A stretch of DNA of 50,131 bases, from assembly GCA_029946105.1 (NCBI GenBank), contig JAQSDW010000063.1, positions 1-50,131 of the forward strand. Reading direction: 5' to 3'. Both the position numbers and the translations under genes were made by a program. The notes under the pieces were generated by a model. That model was not told the DNA's origin and did no database searches. It worked only from the letters and a program-made list of their open reading frames with translations. Origin of the DNA: Reyranella sp. (lineage in GTDB: Bacteria; Pseudomonadota; Alphaproteobacteria; Reyranellales; Reyranellaceae). Positions 18,336 to 26,904 of the stretch are shown here, piece by piece (position 1 is the first letter of the stretch; each line of letters begins with the position of its first letter).

Positions 18336-19280
18336 CTACAACTGCTGCGCCCTGAACGTATCGCACTTCTTGTAGTCGCCGCTATCGAGGCCGATGCGGA
18401 ACCAGCGCGTGCGCTGGGCGCTGCTGCCGTGCGTGAAACTGTCGGGCACCACGCGACCCTGGGTCTGGCGCTGCAGCTTGTCGTCACCGATCGCCGTTGC
18501 CGCGGCCATCGCCTGGTCGATGTCGCGATCGTCGATCATCTTGCCGCCGCGCTGGCGGTCGGCGCGGTTGGCCCAGACGCCGGCGAAGCAGTCGGCCTGC
18601 AGTTCGGTTCGTACCGATAACGCGTTGCCATCGCGTTTGCTCATGCTCTCGCGCATCTGCTGGACCTTTCCGGAGATGCCGAGCAGGTTCTGCACGTGGT
18701 GCCCGATCTCGTGGGCGATGACATAGGCCTGCGGGAACTGACCCGGCGAATGGAAGCGCGCCGCCAGCTCGTCGAAGAAGCCGAGGTCGAGATAGACCCG
18801 TTGATCGGCCGGGCAATAGAACGGCCCCATGGCCGCCTGACCGACGCCGCAGTCGGTCCGCGTGGCGTCGCGGAACAGTACCAGCCTGGGCTCGCGATAG
18901 ACTTGGCCCATGTCGCGAAATATGTCGGACCACACTGTCTCGGTGCTCTTCAGCACGCGCGACACGAACTGCGCCTCGGCATCTGCCGCCGGTCGCGGGG
19001 CCGTCCGGCTGGCGGACGAGGATGCGGGCGCCTGGACCGAAGGGGCGTCGCTGCCGCCCAGACCGCCCAGCAATGCGCCCGGGTCGGCGCCCAGCACCAG
19101 GGCGATGACGACGAAGGCGATCAGCCCGAAGCCGCCCTTGAACATGGTGCCACCGCCGCCACCCATCGGGATACCAGGGCCGCCAAACCCGCCACCCCCG
19201 AACCCGCCGCCGCCGAATCCACCGCCACCGTCATCGCGCCGGTCCTCGATATTGCTGCTCTCGTCACCGTCGATCTGCAT
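18336..19280 (-). CDS. ypfJ: Neutral zinc metallopeptidase, YpfJ family
   Basis: This 314-residue membrane-anchored protein has a glycine-rich N-terminus (GGGGFGGGGF repeats, residues 18-43), one transmembrane helix (FGLIAFVVIALVLGAD) and a zinc_peptidase domain. The domain contains the zincin motif AYVIAHEIGHHVQNLLG and the downstream metal ligand in RTELQADCFAGVWA. The C-terminal DSFTHGSSAQRTRWFRIGL is typical. Substrates of this family are not established. The start is ATG 19280. It is divergent from exonuclease III, with 71 bases between, and convergent with the FAH gene across repeat copy A. Confidence 0.92.
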   Translation of the reverse strand: MQIDGDESSNIEDRRDDGGGGFGGGGFGGGGFGGPGIPMGGGGGTMFKGGFGLIAFVVIALVLGADPGALLGGLGGSDAPSVQAPASSSASRTAPRPAADAEAQFVSRVLKSTETVWSDIFRDMGQVYREPRLVLFRDATRTDCGVGQAAMGPFYCPADQRVYLDLGFFDELAARFHSPGQFPQAYVIAHEIGHHVQNLLGISGKVQQMRESMSKRDGNALSVRTELQADCFAGVWANRADRQRGGKMIDDRDIDQAMAAATAIGDDKLQRQTQGRVVPDSFTHGSSAQRTRWFRIGLDSGDYKKCDTFRAQQL

Positions 19281-19351
19281 GGCAAGCCTCCGCCGGGGAG
19301 CATGGGCGAAGCGGCGTGCGTTCGTCCATCCTTGCCGTATATTGCGTGGTA

Positions 19352-20173
19352 ATGAGTCTCTCCATCGCCACTTGGAACATCAACTCGGTCCGGCTGCGGA
19401 TCGGTAACGTCCAGCGGTACCTGCGGTTGCGCAAGCCGGACGTCCTGTGTCTGCAGGAAACCAAATCTCCAGACGAATTCTTTCCCCACGCGGCCTTCGA
19501 GGCGCTGGGCTACAGCCATCGCCTCGTCCAGGGCATGAAAGCCTACAACGGTGTGGCGATCGTCTCGAAAGTACCGTTCACCGCCACCACCATCCATCAT
19601 CGCTGCGGCAAGGAGGATTGCCGCCATGTCGAGGCAGCGCTCGACGTCGGCGGCGACCCGATCCTGCTCGATAATCTCTACATTCCGGCCGGTGGCGACA
19701 TTCCCGATCCGGACCAGAACGTGAAGTTCGCCCACAAGCTCGATTTCTACCGCGAGATGGCCCAGTGGTACGCCGACCACAAGCCACGGCCACGCGCCCG
19801 CAAGGGCTTGCGCCGGATCGCCGTCGGCGACCTCAACGTGGCGCCGCTGGAACACGACGTGTGGAACCACAAGCAGCTCCTCAAGATCGTGTCGCACACA
19901 CCGGTCGAGGTCGATCTGTTCGGCCGCATGCAGGCGTCGCTCGACTGGATCGATGTGCCGCGCCGCTTCGTTGCCGCCGACAAGAAACTCTATTCGTGGT
20001 GGAGCTATCGCAACAACGACTGGCGGGCGTCCAACCGCGGCCGCCGGCTAGACCATATCCTTGCGACGCCGGCGCTGTCGGGCGCCATCAGCAGCTACCG
20101 AATCGATTCCGACCTGCGCGATTGGGAGAAGGCGTCCGACCACGTGCCGGTGATGGCGACATTCGACGTCTGA
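19352..20173 (+). CDS. xth: Exodeoxyribonuclease III
   Basis: This 273-residue AP endonuclease / 3'-5' exonuclease acts in base excision repair. Motifs in order are IATWNINSVRLR, VLCLQETKSPDEFFP, AYNGVAIVSK, IAVGDLNVAPLEHDVWNH, LYSWWSYRNNDWRASNRGRR, LDHILATPAL and the catalytic SDHVPVMATF. The start is ATG 19352; the track-length upstream extension is not conserved. A TATATT sequence at 19338-19343 lies only eight bases before the ATG but lacks a good -35, so a leaderless message is possible but weaker than for hspQ and hrcA. It is followed after 12 bases by a small membrane-protein gene. Confidence 0.95.
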   Translation: MSLSIATWNINSVRLRIGNVQRYLRLRKPDVLCLQETKSPDEFFPHAAFEALGYSHRLVQGMKAYNGVAIVSKVPFTATTIHHRCGKEDCRHVEAALDVGGDPILLDNLYIPAGGDIPDPDQNVKFAHKLDFYREMAQWYADHKPRPRARKGLRRIAVGDLNVAPLEHDVWNHKQLLKIVSHTPVEVDLFGRMQASLDWIDVPRRFVAADKKLYSWWSYRNNDWRASNRGRRLDHILATPALSGAISSYRIDSDLRDWEKASDHVPVMATFDV

Positions 20174-20185
20174 CGGGAGAAGGCA

Positions 20186-20428
20186 ATGAGCATCCTCGGC
20201 ATCATCTTGATCGGCCTGGTGGTCGGTCTGATCGCGCGCTTCCTGACGCCCGGCCCCAATCCGCGCGGCATCATCGTCACCATCGTGATCGGCGTCGTCG
20301 GTGCGGTGATCGCCACCTATGGCGGCCAAGCGCTCGGCCTCTACCAGATCGGCCAGCCCGCCGGATTTTTTGGCTCGGTGATCGGCGCTGTCGTGCTGCT
20401 GGTGTTGCTGAAGCTGATCGACCGCTAG
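20186..20428 (+). CDS. GlsB/YeaQ/YmgE family small membrane protein
   Basis: This 80-residue protein consists of three hydrophobic helices (LGIILIGLVVGLIARFL, IIVTIVIGVVGAVIAT and FFGSVIGAVVLLVLLKLI) separated by glycine-rich turns. It matches the transglycosylase-associated protein family, a general stress membrane protein of unknown biochemical role. GGGAGAAGG lies just upstream of ATG 20186. The stop TAG (20426-20428) is interleaved with the stop of the convergent methyltransferase gene; the four bases CTAG serve both. Confidence 0.9.
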   Translation: MSILGIILIGLVVGLIARFLTPGPNPRGIIVTIVIGVVGAVIATYGGQALGLYQIGQPAGFFGSVIGAVVLLVLLKLIDR

Positions 20429-20913
20429 CTGGCGCGGTAGAGAAAATACCGGTCCTTCGGCACGCCCGGCGGCTCGGGCTGCCGCTGCCAGCGCGGCACC
20501 TCGAGCGCCTGGTTGGCGAGCACATGGCCGCCTGGGCCCACCAGCGCGTCGAGCACCGGCCCGAGCCACGCCGCCATGGCCATGTTGGCGGCATGATCGC
20601 CGGTGCCGAGATCGGTATGGATCAACGCCGCGGTCGCCCCGAGCTGGCGCGCGGCGCGCGGCAAGGCCTCGCGCGCTTCACCCATGAACAGTCGGTCGTT
20701 GGGCGGGATGCAGTCGGGATGGGCCGCCACCTGGCGCTCGAAGACGTAGATGTCGCGGCCGGGAAAGAGATCGCGCAGGTGATCGTAGGTCCGTCCATTG
20801 CCCAGCCCGACTTCGAGGATGGGGCCCGGCAGGGCATCGATCGCGGGCTTGAGGAAATTCAGGCAGTCGCGCTGCGCCTGCATGCGCGCGATGAAACTGT
20901 CGAGACGGCTCAT
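20425..20913 (-). CDS. Small class I SAM-dependent methyltransferase
   Basis: This 162-residue protein has motif I as ILEVGLGNGRTYDHLR and an acidic motif DIYVFERQVAAHPDC, followed by AALIHTDLGTGDHAANMAM and LVGPGGHVLANQALEVPR. It is shorter than most free methyltransferases. The start is ATG 20913, ten bases behind the cyclic-nucleotide-binding gene. The longer frame upstream is a shadow. It is third in the unit ABC protein, cNMP-binding protein, methyltransferase, so it may modify a glycan or lipid intermediate of the divergent cluster. That role is inference from position. Confidence 0.8.
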   Translation of the reverse strand: MSRLDSFIARMQAQRDCLNFLKPAIDALPGPILEVGLGNGRTYDHLRDLFPGRDIYVFERQVAAHPDCIPPNDRLFMGEAREALPRAARQLGATAALIHTDLGTGDHAANMAMAAWLGPVLDALVGPGGHVLANQALEVPRWQRQPEPPGVPKDRYFLYRAS

Positions 20914-20923
20914 CAGGATTCGA

Positions 20924-21394
20924 TCAGGCGGCGCTGGTGGCCGTGCGCAGCTTCTCGTTGGCGGTGCGCAGCTTCTGGTTGGTGTCCTCCAGGCGATGCG
21001 CCAGCTCACGCATGATCTCCACCGCCATCTGCGGCAGTTCGGCGACCAGCCGGTAGAACATGTCCTTGGTGATCTTGAGCGTGCTGAGTGGCTCCTTTGC
21101 CTTGATGGTGGCGGTGCGCGGCACGTCGCAGAGGATGGCGATTTCGCCGAAGAAGCTGTTCTTCTTCATCTCGGCCACGGCGATTTGGCCGCCCTCCGTG
21201 TCGATCAGCACATCAGCCGTGCCGCCGAGGATGACGTACATCGTGTCGCCCTGGTCGCCTTGGTGGCAGACCTCCTGGCCAATGGCGAAATTCACCCGCT
21301 CGCTGGTGAAGGCCAGCAACTTCAGTTTCGCCTGGTCGATCTTGGAGAAGATCGGCACCAGCTTCAGCAGCTCGACTTCCTCGTTGAGGTTCAT
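20924..21394 (-). CDS. Stand-alone cyclic-nucleotide-binding protein
   Basis: This 156-residue protein is a single Crp-type cNMP-binding domain without a DNA-binding domain. The phosphate-binding cassette FGEIAILCDVPRTATIKA keeps the glycine-glutamate and arginine that contact the cyclic nucleotide. The C-terminal tail is a helical coiled coil with a short internal repeat (QKLRTANEKLRTA). It lies 19 bases behind the ABC protein gene and ten before the methyltransferase, in one operon. A cytoplasmic regulatory subunit for the ABC protein is the simplest idea; the nearest cyclase gene in the window is at 7898-9250. Confidence 0.88.
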   Translation of the reverse strand: MNLNEEVELLKLVPIFSKIDQAKLKLLAFTSERVNFAIGQEVCHQGDQGDTMYVILGGTADVLIDTEGGQIAVAEMKKNSFFGEIAILCDVPRTATIKAKEPLSTLKITKDMFYRLVAELPQMAVEIMRELAHRLEDTNQKLRTANEKLRTATSAA

Positions 21395-21413
21395 CGTATC
21401 CTCCTGAAATTCC

Positions 21414-24272
21414 TCACGCCGATGCCATGAGGTCGGTATAGAGCCCGCCTTTTGCCGCCAATTCCGACGGCGATCCCTGGGCGACGATACGGCCGCCCTG
21501 CATGATCACGATCTGGTCGAACGGTTCGGCCTGGCTGGGGCGATTGGCGATCCAGATCAGGCCGCGACCGTCCGTTGTCGCCGTCGTCAGCATGTTGTCC
21601 CGGATGCGGTCCTGCGTGCGGCCGTCGAACATGGCGACGGCCTCGTTGACGATCAGGAGCTGCGGCCGCTTGATCAGAGCCCGGGCAATGCCGAGTTTCT
21701 GGCGCTGCGTCGCCGGCAGACGTTTGCCTGCGACGCCGACATTGTACTCCAGGCCGACCTCGATCACCGAATCGTGCAACCCGAGCTCATTCAGCACTTC
21801 CGAGGTCAGTGTGCGGATCCGCTGCTCGCCGTTGGCCTGGCCGTAGACCAGGCGACCGAACAGGATGTTGTCCTGCAAGGTGGCGGCGCTGTTGTAACGC
21901 TGGAAGTCATAGAATTCGACGCCGCCGCGCAGCTCGGCAGGCAGGCCTGACGCGAAAGCGCGGCGGGCGCCGAGCAGGCGCTCCTCGACTGCGCCGTCGA
22001 CCAGGCCGAGACGATGGCGGGCTTCGATGTAGCGGAACGGTAGCGTCATCAGGCGGGCCCGTTCGGTCTCGGGCACGGCCTCGATGCCCTTGCCGCCCAG
22101 CCGCTGCAGCAGCAGCCGGACGTTGGGCAGTTCGTCGGCCGAGATGAAGCTGTACTGCTCGAACAGCGGATTGTCGGGCGACAGGCCGGAGAACAGCTCG
22201 ACCATGGTCTCGGCGATGGTGAGGCCCATGCGCTGCAAGTCGAGATCGAGGCCGGTCGCGCGCAGCACCGACTGCATGTAGGGCTCGGACGCGAGATTGT
22301 CGCCGTCGAACTGCTTGCCGAGCGGCGTGCCGAACAGCAGGTTCTCGGCGACCGACAGATTCTTGTTGTAGAGGTCGGCATTGAACGGCTCGACGAGGCC
22401 GGCATAGGTCTCGTTCTGCAGCCGGCCGTGCAGCGTATGACGCGCCGTGAGGATCTTCTCGGCGAGATCGGGCCGCAACGCCGCGTCGATGCTGCCGCGC
22501 ATGCCGAGCGCATAAATGTCCTCGTCGATCTCGACCTGACGCAGGGCAGCGACCATGCGTGGCAGCAGGTCGGCCGGGCCGCTGGCACCGGCCAGTTCGT
22601 AGTCGATCCAGTCGGCATTGGGATCGAACGGCGGATTGCCGGCGCGCTCCGATTCCTTCCAGAACGCCTCGCGTACCGCACGCACGGCGTCGTCGTATTT
22701 GGCAGGCGCGACCGGCCGGAATTTCAGGCCGAACAGCAGGTTGTCGCGGACCGAGAGGGGAAACAGGTAGGTATCCTGGCCGATGTAGGCGGCGCGGGCG
22801 CCCAGCACATACTCCGGCACCTGGAAAAAATCCTGCCCGTCGAGCCGGACCGAGCCGCCCGTCGGCAGCACCAGGCGGGCCAGCACCTGGCCCAGCACAT
22901 CCTTGCCCGAGCCCGAGCCGCCGATCACCGCCAGCTTGGTCGAGGTCGGGATGGAAAGCGTCACGCCGTCGAGCAGCTTCACCCGGCCGTCCTCGGAGAA
23001 GGTGACGCCGGTCAGCGCCAGTTCCTGGCCGAGCGGCGGCGGCGGCCCGTCGGGGATCGCCTGCAGTTCCGGCGGCATCATGCCCTCGGGCTGGAACTGG
23101 TCGATCACCTGCTCGTACTTGATCTGCACGTCCTGGCGCTGCTGGTCCCAGTCGATCAGCTCCTTGATCGGCGACGGCAGGTCCTTGTAGGCGAGCAGGA
23201 CACCGACCACGGCACCCACGTCCATCTGGCCGGTAATGGCGAAATAGCCGCCGATCAGGTAGATCGCGAACGGGGTCGCCTGGGACAGGAAGTTGTTCCA
23301 GAACTTGGCGACGAACTTTTTCTGATAGAGATCGAAGCGGATCTTGAAGATGGCGCCCAGCCGCTCGGAGATGTCGGCGCGCTCGTAGTTGGCGGCACCG
23401 TGGATATGGATCTCGTGGACGCCGTCGGCGGTCTCGGCGATGCGGCCGGCGAGCAGCCGGGCCGAGAGCTGGCGTTGCCGGCCGAGCACCAGCACCGGTT
23501 TGCGCAGCCGCGGGATGATCGCCATCTGCACCGCCAGCAGGACGACGACGACGATGCCGAGCAACCAGTTCTGCATCATGATGAAGATGATGGCCGTCAG
23601 CGCCTGACCACCCAGGAACATCGGCGCCACGAAGGCGTCGCCGATGAAGCCGCCCAGCGGCTCGACCTCGTCCTTGACCATGGTGGCGAGCTCGGCTTGC
23701 TTGACCTTCCGGAAGTGGGCCGGCGGGAACCGCAGGATCCGGTCGTAGAGCTCGTAACGCAGGCGGCGCAGCATGCGCTCGCCCATGCGGCCCTTCTGGG
23801 TGTTGATGGTCTTCTTGAACTGGCCGTTCACGACCACGGCGCCCAGGAAGACGAAGCTCATGACGACCAGGTACTGGAGCTGGTCGACCTGGAAGCCGTC
23901 GAAGAAGCGGATCACCTTGCCGGGCAGGATGGCCGAGAGATCGAGCTCCCAGACCAGGAACGGGATGGTCGTGCTGTTCTTGAAGGCGTTGCCCTGGATG
24001 CCGTTGTTGATGACCGACTTCGGCACGGTGAGCGACAGGAAGTAGAACAGCTGCGCCAGCACCACGAGGCCCAGGATCACGAGCTGCTCGGGCCGGCTGT
24101 GCCGCCAGATGTAGGTGAACAGATTGCGTTGCATCGAATCCCGCGCGGCGCCGGCTCGGTACTGGAGCCAGAGTCCGGTATATTCGATCAGCCCCTTGAT
24201 TACATTCGATTTTTCGTGTCTGAGAGGCCCGATTTCACGCCGCAGCCCGGCTGTGGCATAGTCCGGCAACAT
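21414..24272 (-). CDS. ABC exporter-like protein with expanded, degenerate nucleotide-binding domain
   Basis: This 952-residue protein has an ABC-exporter membrane domain (hydrophobic segments near 64-90, 133-150, 215-255 and 330-362) followed by a nucleotide-binding domain more than twice the usual size. Walker A is GGSGSGKD (451-458), with aspartate where serine/threonine should be. The signature is RLPATQRQ (851-858) instead of LSGGQ. Walker B is LLIVNEA (872-878), with N876 for Asp but E877 kept. The H-switch position is N910. Between Walker A and the signature, three Q-loop-like cassettes recur: SVRDNLLFG (507-515), SVAENLLFG (640-648) and TLQDNILFG (798-806). The start at ATG 24272 is the longest option; the first 20 residues are doubtful, and ATG 24134 is an alternative. 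It is divergent from the glycosyltransferase operon, 47 bases apart. Confidence 0.85.
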   Translation of the reverse strand: MLPDYATAGLRREIGPLRHEKSNVIKGLIEYTGLWLQYRAGAARDSMQRNLFTYIWRHSRPEQLVILGLVVLAQLFYFLSLTVPKSVINNGIQGNAFKNSTTIPFLVWELDLSAILPGKVIRFFDGFQVDQLQYLVVMSFVFLGAVVVNGQFKKTINTQKGRMGERMLRRLRYELYDRILRFPPAHFRKVKQAELATMVKDEVEPLGGFIGDAFVAPMFLGGQALTAIIFIMMQNWLLGIVVVVLLAVQMAIIPRLRKPVLVLGRQRQLSARLLAGRIAETADGVHEIHIHGAANYERADISERLGAIFKIRFDLYQKKFVAKFWNNFLSQATPFAIYLIGGYFAITGQMDVGAVVGVLLAYKDLPSPIKELIDWDQQRQDVQIKYEQVIDQFQPEGMMPPELQAIPDGPPPPLGQELALTGVTFSEDGRVKLLDGVTLSIPTSTKLAVIGGSGSGKDVLGQVLARLVLPTGGSVRLDGQDFFQVPEYVLGARAAYIGQDTYLFPLSVRDNLLFGLKFRPVAPAKYDDAVRAVREAFWKESERAGNPPFDPNADWIDYELAGASGPADLLPRMVAALRQVEIDEDIYALGMRGSIDAALRPDLAEKILTARHTLHGRLQNETYAGLVEPFNADLYNKNLSVAENLLFGTPLGKQFDGDNLASEPYMQSVLRATGLDLDLQRMGLTIAETMVELFSGLSPDNPLFEQYSFISADELPNVRLLLQRLGGKGIEAVPETERARLMTLPFRYIEARHRLGLVDGAVEERLLGARRAFASGLPAELRGGVEFYDFQRYNSAATLQDNILFGRLVYGQANGEQRIRTLTSEVLNELGLHDSVIEVGLEYNVGVAGKRLPATQRQKLGIARALIKRPQLLIVNEAVAMFDGRTQDRIRDNMLTTATTDGRGLIWIANRPSQAEPFDQIVIMQGGRIVAQGSPSELAAKGGLYTDLMASA

Positions 24273-24319
24273 TCACCGGTCGGGGCAGGAGGCGCTTCGT
24301 CCAGGGGGAGACGCGTCGC

Positions 24320-25597
24320 ATGCCCGCCAGCAGCCGGTCCAAGCGTGTGCTGATCTACAGCCACGACTCCTTCGGTCTCGGCCACGTGAGCCGCTGCCGC
24401 ACCATCGCCAATGCCCTCGTCGAGGCCGACGAATCGGTCTCGGTCCTGATCCTGTCGGGCTCGCCGATGATCGGATCCTACGAATTCCGCTCCGGCATCG
24501 ACTTTGTGCGCGTGCCCGGCGTGGTCAAGCAGCTGAGCGGTGAATACGACTCCGCCAACCTCCGGGTCGGCGTCGAGCACACGATGGAAATGCGGACACG
24601 CATCATCCGCGATACCGCCGACATCTTCCGGCCCGACCTCTTCATCGTCGACAAGGAGCCGCTCGGGCTCCGCGGCGAGGTCGGCCCGGCGCTGCGGCTG
24701 CTCAAGGACCGCGGCACGCCGCTGGTGCTCGGCCTGCGCGACGTCATGGACGATCCGGCGGCGCTTGCCCAGGAGTGGGAGCGCAAGAAGATCGTGCCGG
24801 CGCTGCGTGATCTTTACGACGAGATCTGGATCTACGGCCTGCCGCAGATCAACAAGCCGCTCACCGGCATCGATGTGCCGCCCTCGGTGCGTCACAAGAT
24901 GGTCTACACCGGCTATCTGCATCGTGAATTGCCGCTGCACGCCGACGTGCCGCACGAGATCGAGGAGATCGATGGGCCGTTCATCCTGGTCACGTCCGGC
25001 GGCGGCGGCGACGGCGAGGATCTGGTCGACTGGGTGCTCGCGGCCTACGAGCACGATCCCCACATTCCCTATGGCGCGGTGATCGTCTTCGGCCCGTTCA
25101 TGTCGGCGACCGCCCGCGAGTCCTTCAGGGACCGTGCCGTGAAGTTCAAGAACATCCGCACCCTCACCTTCACCAACAATCTCGGCGCGCTGATGCAGCG
25201 CGCGGCGGGCGTGGTCGCCATGGGCGGCTACAATACGTTCTGCGAGATCCTGTCGTTCGACAAAAGGGCGATCATCGTGCCGCGCACCAAGCCGCGGCTG
25301 GAGCAATTCATCCGGGCCCGCGCCGCGCGCAACATCGGCCTGATCGAGATGCTGGACGCCGACAAGGGCCGCGACCCGCAGGCCATGGCGACGGCGCTGC
25401 GCCAGTTGCCGCAGCAGGGCCTGCCGAGCGACGTCGTGGTGCCCGGCCTGCTCGACGGTCTCGGCAATGTCTGGCGTCTGGTCGCCAAGCAGCTGATGAA
25501 CCCGCACCGCGGGCCGGCCTCGCTTGGTGCTGCGGAAAGCAGCGCGGAGCCGGCGCCAGATTCGGCGATCGGTCCGTCGGCGCGCGCCAGGACCTAA
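24320..25597 (+). CDS. MurG/GT28-like glycosyltransferase
   Basis: This 425-residue GT-B fold protein has the N-terminal loop RVLIYSHDSFGLGHVSRC and the C-terminal donor-binding region FILVTSGGGGDGEDLV, LGALMQRAAGVVAMGGYN, TFCEILSFDKRAIIVPR. The GH in the first loop and the GGYNT stretch match the MurG/GT28 and related UDP-sugar transferase layout. The acceptor is unknown. ATG 24320 follows GGGGGAGACGCG. It is the first gene of the glycan operon. The last 30 residues are low complexity. It is a paralogue in type of the gene at 28604-29767. Confidence 0.85.
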   Translation: MPASSRSKRVLIYSHDSFGLGHVSRCRTIANALVEADESVSVLILSGSPMIGSYEFRSGIDFVRVPGVVKQLSGEYDSANLRVGVEHTMEMRTRIIRDTADIFRPDLFIVDKEPLGLRGEVGPALRLLKDRGTPLVLGLRDVMDDPAALAQEWERKKIVPALRDLYDEIWIYGLPQINKPLTGIDVPPSVRHKMVYTGYLHRELPLHADVPHEIEEIDGPFILVTSGGGGDGEDLVDWVLAAYEHDPHIPYGAVIVFGPFMSATARESFRDRAVKFKNIRTLTFTNNLGALMQRAAGVVAMGGYNTFCEILSFDKRAIIVPRTKPRLEQFIRARAARNIGLIEMLDADKGRDPQAMATALRQLPQQGLPSDVVVPGLLDGLGNVWRLVAKQLMNPHRGPASLGAAESSAEPAPDSAIGPSARART

Positions 25598-25610
25598 GCA
25601 CCGGCTGCAC

Positions 25611-26900
25611 ATGTCCGTCGAAAAGGACGCGCGTGTCGCGGTCGTGCTGAAGGGCTGGCCACGTCTTTCCGAGACCTTCATCGCCCAGGAACTGGCCGGT
25701 CTGGAGACGCGCGGCGTCGCGCTCGAGATCTGGTCGCTGCGCCGTCCGACCGACAAGATCCACCATCCGGTCCACGATCGCGTGACCGCGCGCACCGTCT
25801 ACTTGCCCGAATACCTCAAGGACGATCCGCGCCGCGTGTTCGACGGCTGGCGAAAGGCGCGTCGCCTGCCGGGCTATGCGCTCGCGCGGAAAAAATTTCT
25901 CGCCGACCTCAAGCGCGACCCGACGGCCAACCGGGCCCGGCGCTGGGGACAGGCTCTGGTGCTGGCGGCCGAGCTGCCGCCGTCGATCGACCGGCTGTAC
26001 GCTCACTTCCTCCATACACCGGCCTCGGTCGCGCGCTATGCGGCGGCCCTTCGTGGCCTGCCGTGGAGCGTGTCGGCGCATGCCAAGGACATCTGGACCA
26101 GTGAACCATGGGAGCTTTCGGAAAAGCTCGACGACTGCGCCTGGCTGGTCACCTGCACCGCGATAGGCCTGCGGCGGCTGAAGGAACTGGCGTCCCGACC
26201 CGGCAAGCAGTCCGAACACCTGCGCCTCGTCTATCACGGTCTGGACTTCGCCCATTTGCCGCCGCCACCGCCGCTGCGACCGCGCCGCGATGGCACCGAT
26301 GCGGCCGATCCGGTGGTCATCCTGTCGATCGGCCGCAAGGTCGAGAAAAAGGGTTACGACGATCTTCTGGAGGCACTGGCCAGGCTGCCGCGCGAATTGC
26401 ACTGGCGCTTCGAGCATGTCGGCGCCGGCGGACTGTCCGACGCGCTGAAGGCCGAGGCCGCATCGCTCGGCATCGCCCAGCGATGCCTGTGGCACGGTGC
26501 GCAGCCGCAAAAGGCGGTGTTTGCTGCCCTGGCGCGCGCCGATCTGTTCGTGCTGGCCAGCAAGAAAGCGGCCGATGGCGACCAGGATGGCTTGCCGAAC
26601 GTGCTGATGGAGGCAGCCCACCAGGGCCTGCCGCTCGTGTCGACGCACGCTGCGGCCATCGGCGAGTTCATCGACGATGGCGTGAACGGCCTGCTGGTGG
26701 CGCCGGCCGCGCCCGATGAACTGGCGATCGCGCTTGCCCGCCTCGTGGCAAATCCGGATCTTCGCGCCCGCCTGGCCGTACGGGCCGCCGAGACCCTGCA
26801 TGCCCGCTTTTCCTTCGACTCGGGCGTCGACTGGATCGCCGATGCCCTCGGCGGACCAGTGGACCAGCAACGCTCGCAAACGGCGCGCGCCGCGGAGTAA
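25611..26900 (+). CDS. Glycosyltransferase family 4 protein
   Basis: This 429-residue GT-B enzyme has RVAVVLKGWPRLSETFIAQE at the N-terminus, typical of exopolysaccharide GT4 enzymes. Its C-terminal domain reads VVILSIGRKVEKKGYDDLLE, LFVLASKKAADGDQDGLPNV, LMEAAHQGLPLVSTHAAAIG, with the GLPNVLMEA helix holding the donor-binding glutamate. It starts at ATG 25611, 13 bases behind the previous stop; the longer upstream frame is shadow. A retaining NDP-sugar transfer to a lipid- or sugar-linked acceptor is expected from the family. It is part of the glycan operon. Confidence 0.9.
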   Translation: MSVEKDARVAVVLKGWPRLSETFIAQELAGLETRGVALEIWSLRRPTDKIHHPVHDRVTARTVYLPEYLKDDPRRVFDGWRKARRLPGYALARKKFLADLKRDPTANRARRWGQALVLAAELPPSIDRLYAHFLHTPASVARYAAALRGLPWSVSAHAKDIWTSEPWELSEKLDDCAWLVTCTAIGLRRLKELASRPGKQSEHLRLVYHGLDFAHLPPPPPLRPRRDGTDAADPVVILSIGRKVEKKGYDDLLEALARLPRELHWRFEHVGAGGLSDALKAEAASLGIAQRCLWHGAQPQKAVFAALARADLFVLASKKAADGDQDGLPNVLMEAAHQGLPLVSTHAAAIGEFIDDGVNGLLVAPAAPDELAIALARLVANPDLRARLAVRAAETLHARFSFDSGVDWIADALGGPVDQQRSQTARAAE

Positions 26901-26904
26901 TCCC

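Noticed and set aside
22428-24353. 641-codon open frame antisense to the ABC gene
   Set aside because: Composition (His/Asp/Arg-rich) and full overlap with a clear ABC protein mark it as a GC-rich shadow frame.
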